Assembly: GCA_026388915.1 (NCBI GenBank)
Contig: JAPLIW010000591.1
Location: 1 to 15,785, forward strand
From: Deltaproteobacteria bacterium
Lineage (GTDB): Bacteria > Desulfobacterota > SM23-61
Reading direction: 5' to 3'
Length of the DNA stretch: 15,785 nucleotides
Positions 13,741 to 15,785 of this stretch are shown in pieces (position 1 is the first letter of the stretch; each line of letters begins with the position of its first letter). The translations under genes were made by a program, and so were the position numbers. Below the pieces are notes generated by a model. That model worked only from the letters and a program-made list of their open reading frames with translations, did no database searches and had not been told where the DNA came from.

Positions 13741-13906
13741 AGGAAGCAAAGAGCAGGGAGCATGGAGCATAGAGAAATAATCAATGACCAATGATCATTG
13801 ATCAATGGCCAATGACCAAAGAGCAGCAAACAGGTAGCAGGTGAAAAACGGTTAACGAGTAACAAGCAAGGAGCAACGAGTAACCAGTAGCGAGCACCCA
13901 GCAACG
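13741..13906. repeat. Long mosaic heptamer array between kinase and regulator genes
   Basis: 13741-13768 holds four units (AGGAAGC, AAAGAGC, AGGGAGC, ATGGAGC). 13781-13906 then holds 18 units in one unbroken 7-nt register. Their sequence shifts from CCAATGA type, through GCAGCAA/GCAGGTG, to AGTAACC/AGCAACG type. The array fills nearly all of the kinase-regulator gap. No promoter or gene is visible in it. Confidence 0.8.
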
Positions 13907-13932
13907 AGCCTTGGCGCAAGTCTTGGGGGTTT

Positions 13933-15336
13933 ATGAAACCGAGAATCCTGATTGTCGACGATGAAGCCCGGATGCAGCGGCTCTTCGAGATCAACCTGGG
14001 CCCGAAGTATGAAGTCATGACCGCCGGTGATGGGGAGAAGGCGCTGGAGGTCGTTAAATCCAGGGATGTAGCCCTTCTGGTCACCGACCTGAAGATGCCG
14101 GGGATGAATGGGATGACCCTGCTGCACGAGGCTCACCGCATCTATCCCGATCTGCCGGTCGTCATCATGACCGCTTACGGCACCGTGGAAGGGGCGGTCC
14201 AGGCGATGAAGGAAGGGGCGGTGGATTACATCCTCAAGCCCGTCAAGATGGAAGAGATGGAGATCCTCATCGAGAAGACCCTCTCGGTGCGCCGGCTGCA
14301 GGACGAAAACCGCTCCCTGCGCCAGGAACTGCAGAGCGTGTACGGTCCAACCAGTATTGTGGGGAATCATCCGGCCATCCAGAAGGTCATCCAGCTTATC
14401 TCCCAGGTGGCCGGGACCAAGGCCACGGTGCTGGTTCAGGGGGAGAGTGGGACGGGGAAGGAGATCGTCGCCCGGGCGATTCACTACCAGAGCGACCGGG
14501 TGAGCAAGCCCTTCGTGGTCATCAACTGCGCCGCCATCCCCGGCAACCTCCTGGAGAGCGAACTCTTCGGTCACGAGAAAGGGGCCTTCACCGGGGCGAT
14601 CAAGACCAAGAGGGGCCGCCTGGAGCTGGCCGATCAAGGGACTCTGTTTCTGGATGAGATCGGCGAGATGCCCAAGGAGCTCCAGGTGAAGATCCTCCGG
14701 GTGCTGGAAGAGCAGAAATTCCAGAGGGTGGGCGGCACCGAGGACGTGGAGGTGGACAACCGCATTATTGCGGCTACCAACAAGGACCTGAAACAGGCGG
14801 TGGAGGCCGGGGCCTTCCGGGACGACCTTTTTTACCGCCTGAACGTGATCACCATCTCCATCCCCCCCCTACGGGAAAGGAAAGAAGATATTCCCCTCCT
14901 CGTCGATTATTTCCTGGAGAAACACCGGAAGGTATTCAAGAGCCGGGCAGCCGGGGTGAGCGATGAAGCTCTGAAATTGCTGGCGGAGTATCCCTGGCCG
15001 GGGAACGTGAGGGAGCTGGAGAACACCCTTGTTCGGGCCGTGATCCTCTGCCCATCGGATTTGATTCAGCCCGGAGATCTGCAAGAGGAAATGCGGCGGG
15101 AAGAGGTGCAGGAAAAGATCAAGCTGCCCGCGGACCGGGATGAGCTGAAGCAGATGAAAAAGGAAGCCCAGCAGAAGGCCAAGGGGGAGATTGAAAAAAG
15201 ATTTATCATCGAAGCCCTCAAGCAGGGAGGGGGAAATGTGATGCGCTCGGCGGAAATGGTGGGCATGGACCGGAGACAATTCCAGAACCTTCTCCGAAAA
15301 TACGGTATTTCCCGGAAGGATTTCCTGAAGGAGTGA
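13933..15336 (+). CDS. Sigma54-dependent NtrC-family response regulator
   Basis: A 467-residue activator with three domains. The receiver (1-118) has acidic pair D9-D10, phosphoacceptor D52 in VTDLKMPG, T80 and K102. The AAA+ domain (about 140-375) has Walker A GESGTGKE (170-177), the sigma54-contacting GAFTGA loop (217-222), Walker B LFLDEIGE (D241, E242) and arginines R296 and R302. The Fis-type helix-turn-helix is at about 424-458 (GGGNVMRSAEMVGMDRRQFQNLL). All key residues are present, so it should hydrolyse ATP and open sigma54-RNA polymerase complexes when phosphorylated. ATG 13933 has a GGGGG run 3 nt upstream as a weak ribosome site. The partner is very likely the upstream kinase. The stop codon is the first triplet of a MITE-like inverted repeat. 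A -24/-12 promoter lies 345 nt downstream. Confidence 0.94.
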   Translation: MKPRILIVDDEARMQRLFEINLGPKYEVMTAGDGEKALEVVKSRDVALLVTDLKMPGMNGMTLLHEAHRIYPDLPVVIMTAYGTVEGAVQAMKEGAVDYILKPVKMEEMEILIEKTLSVRRLQDENRSLRQELQSVYGPTSIVGNHPAIQKVIQLISQVAGTKATVLVQGESGTGKEIVARAIHYQSDRVSKPFVVINCAAIPGNLLESELFGHEKGAFTGAIKTKRGRLELADQGTLFLDEIGEMPKELQVKILRVLEEQKFQRVGGTEDVEVDNRIIAATNKDLKQAVEAGAFRDDLFYRLNVITISIPPLRERKEDIPLLVDYFLEKHRKVFKSRAAGVSDEALKLLAEYPWPGNVRELENTLVRAVILCPSDLIQPGDLQEEMRREEVQEKIKLPADRDELKQMKKEAQQKAKGEIEKRFIIEALKQGGGNVMRSAEMVGMDRRQFQNLLRKYGISRKDFLKE

Positions 15337-15468
15337 TGATCTCGGAAAAAGTCGAAATTCCATAGAATGCGTCATTCCGGCGAAAGCCGGAATCCAGTTA
15401 TTTAAAGATGTTCTGGACCCCGGCTTTCGCCGGGGTGACGATCCAAGAGGCTCTTTCCGAGATGATCA
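15334..15468. mobile_element. MITE/REPIN-like inverted-repeat element
   Basis: Terminal inverted repeats of 18 nt (15334-15351 and 15451-15468) match at 16 positions. Inside is an inverted pair of 28-nt palindromic units (15370-15397 and 15413-15440). Each folds as an 8-bp stem with a four-base loop, GAAA on one and TTTC on the other. The units differ at two stem positions, and both partners changed together, so pairing is preserved. GTCATTCCGGCGAAAGCCGGAATCC-type palindromes are a common dispersed repeat in proteobacterial genomes. No coding sequence is inside, so it would depend on a transposase or RAYT elsewhere. Confidence 0.75.
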
Positions 15469-15492
15469 AGAATGATGCAAAGAAGAGTGTAA

Positions 15493-15536
15493 AGTGCGAA
15501 TAAAATACTGCAAGGTGCGATAAGAATATTCGCACT
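15493..15536. promoter_or_regulatory. Candidate enhancer site for the sigma54 activator
   Basis: AGTGCGAATA (15493-15502) and its exact inverse TATTCGCACT (15527-15536) flank a third, direct half-site GTGCGATAA (15515-15523). It lies about 145 bp upstream of the -24/-12 promoter, the usual distance for an NtrC-family binding site. The assignment to this regulator is inference. Confidence 0.45.
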
Positions 15537-15680
15537 ACTAACTACTTAACTTTTATTGATATTCCGTTTTGTTTCCCCATAGCCCCCGGATATTCCCTCA
15601 CAGGCCGGCTTCCGGTCCGTCCTGATATAAATAAAATTAAATAAAATCAAATAGTTAAAAATTAAATTCTTGGCTCGCCA

Positions 15681-15697
15681 TTGGCTCACTTTTTGCC
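15681..15697 (+). promoter_or_regulatory. Sigma54 (-24/-12) promoter
   Basis: TTGGCTC followed by TTGCC gives GG at 15683-15684 and GC at 15695-15696, with exactly 10 nt between. The T run before GC is also typical. Transcription would begin near 15708, 30 nt before the ATG at 15738. It directly follows a sigma54 activator gene. Confidence 0.75.
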
Positions 15698-15737
15698 TGT
15701 AAACCGGGTAAAAGGAATATAAGGGGAGGATACTATC

Positions 15738-15785
15738 ATGGCCATCGGAGAACTGATTCGTAGCCTGAAGAAAAAGGCTTCGCTC
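15738..15785 (+). CDS. Start of an unidentified gene, cut by the window end
   Basis: Sixteen codons are visible (MAIGELIRSLKKKASL), running off the window. The ATG has a strong ribosome site, GGGGAGGA at 15723-15730, and lies about 30 nt after the predicted sigma54 start site. The visible part is a basic, amphipathic helix-like N-terminus with no obvious signal peptide. I do not recognise the family. The context suggests it is the target, or first target gene, of the adjacent two-component system. Confidence 0.7.
   Translation, partial: MAIGELIRSLKKKASL

Noticed and set aside
13741..13906. CRISPR array
   Set aside because: The period is 7 nt with no long repeat/spacer alternation and no cas genes nearby.
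11511..14084. An 857-codon open frame on the minus strand opposite the histidine kinase gene
   Set aside because: The composition is Asp/Glu/Gln/His-rich low complexity and it is the complement of a clear kinase plus repeat DNA, with no domain recognised.
11538..15336. PrsK/PrsR pair of the exosortase (PEP-CTERM) system
   Set aside because: The multi-TM plus GAF kinase layout is similar, but the receiver sequence does not look like PrsR and no exosortase, EPS or PEP-CTERM gene is in the window.

Overview
The window reads as the chromosome of a GC-rich, anaerobic or metabolically versatile Gram-negative bacterium. My best guess is Desulfobacterota ('Deltaproteobacteria', Syntrophobacterales-like) or a neighbouring phylum. 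The reasons are high GC in coding sequence, a complete Liv-type ABC transporter, an apparent remnant of a tungsten aldehyde:ferredoxin oxidoreductase (AOR) family gene, an NtrC-type two-component pair with a sigma54 promoter, and unusually repeat-rich intergenic DNA. The phylum is inference; no rRNA or other marker gene is present.

Layout. (1) 1-284: leader with a heptamer array, a possible promoter and a short AOR C-terminal remnant that is in frame with the next gene. (2) 285-4803 (+): five-gene branched-chain amino-acid-type ABC transporter: binding protein, LivH, LivM, LivG, LivF. (3) 4804-5093: repeat-only spacer. (4) 5094-5915 (+): a zinc-dependent beta-keto acid cleavage enzyme (BKACE/DUF849). 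(5) 5916-6296: repeats and a cluster of strong hairpins. (6) 6297-11242: a trehalose island. On + is a trehalose-6-phosphate synthase fused to a two-TM, periplasmic-sensor, HAMP module. Convergent on - is an otsB, DUF5752, treT operon. The two transcription units overlap tail to tail by 53 bp. (7) 11538-15336 (+): a membrane histidine kinase and a sigma54-activating response regulator. (8) 15334-15468: a MITE/REPIN-like inverted-repeat element. (9) 15493-15785: a candidate enhancer-binding site, a textbook -24/-12 promoter, and the first 16 codons of a further gene that is probably the regulator's target.

How the parts may work together. The transporter would import a small amphipathic carboxylate, which the BKACE enzyme downstream could help degrade. 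The trehalose island has two routes to trehalose: TPS (OtsA) plus OtsB, and TreT. The TPS is wired to a receptor-like membrane module, which suggests direct control of synthesis by a periplasmic cue. The kinase/regulator pair probably drives the sigma54 promoter at 15681.

The most unusual features are the HAMP-TPS fusion and the intergenic DNA. Many of the gaps hold short tandem repeats with an exact 7-nt period but different unit sequences; the livF-BKACE gap also has 9- and 10-nt periods. The heptamers resemble the STRR heptanucleotide repeats known from heterocystous cyanobacteria. One array runs into the coding end of the histidine kinase.
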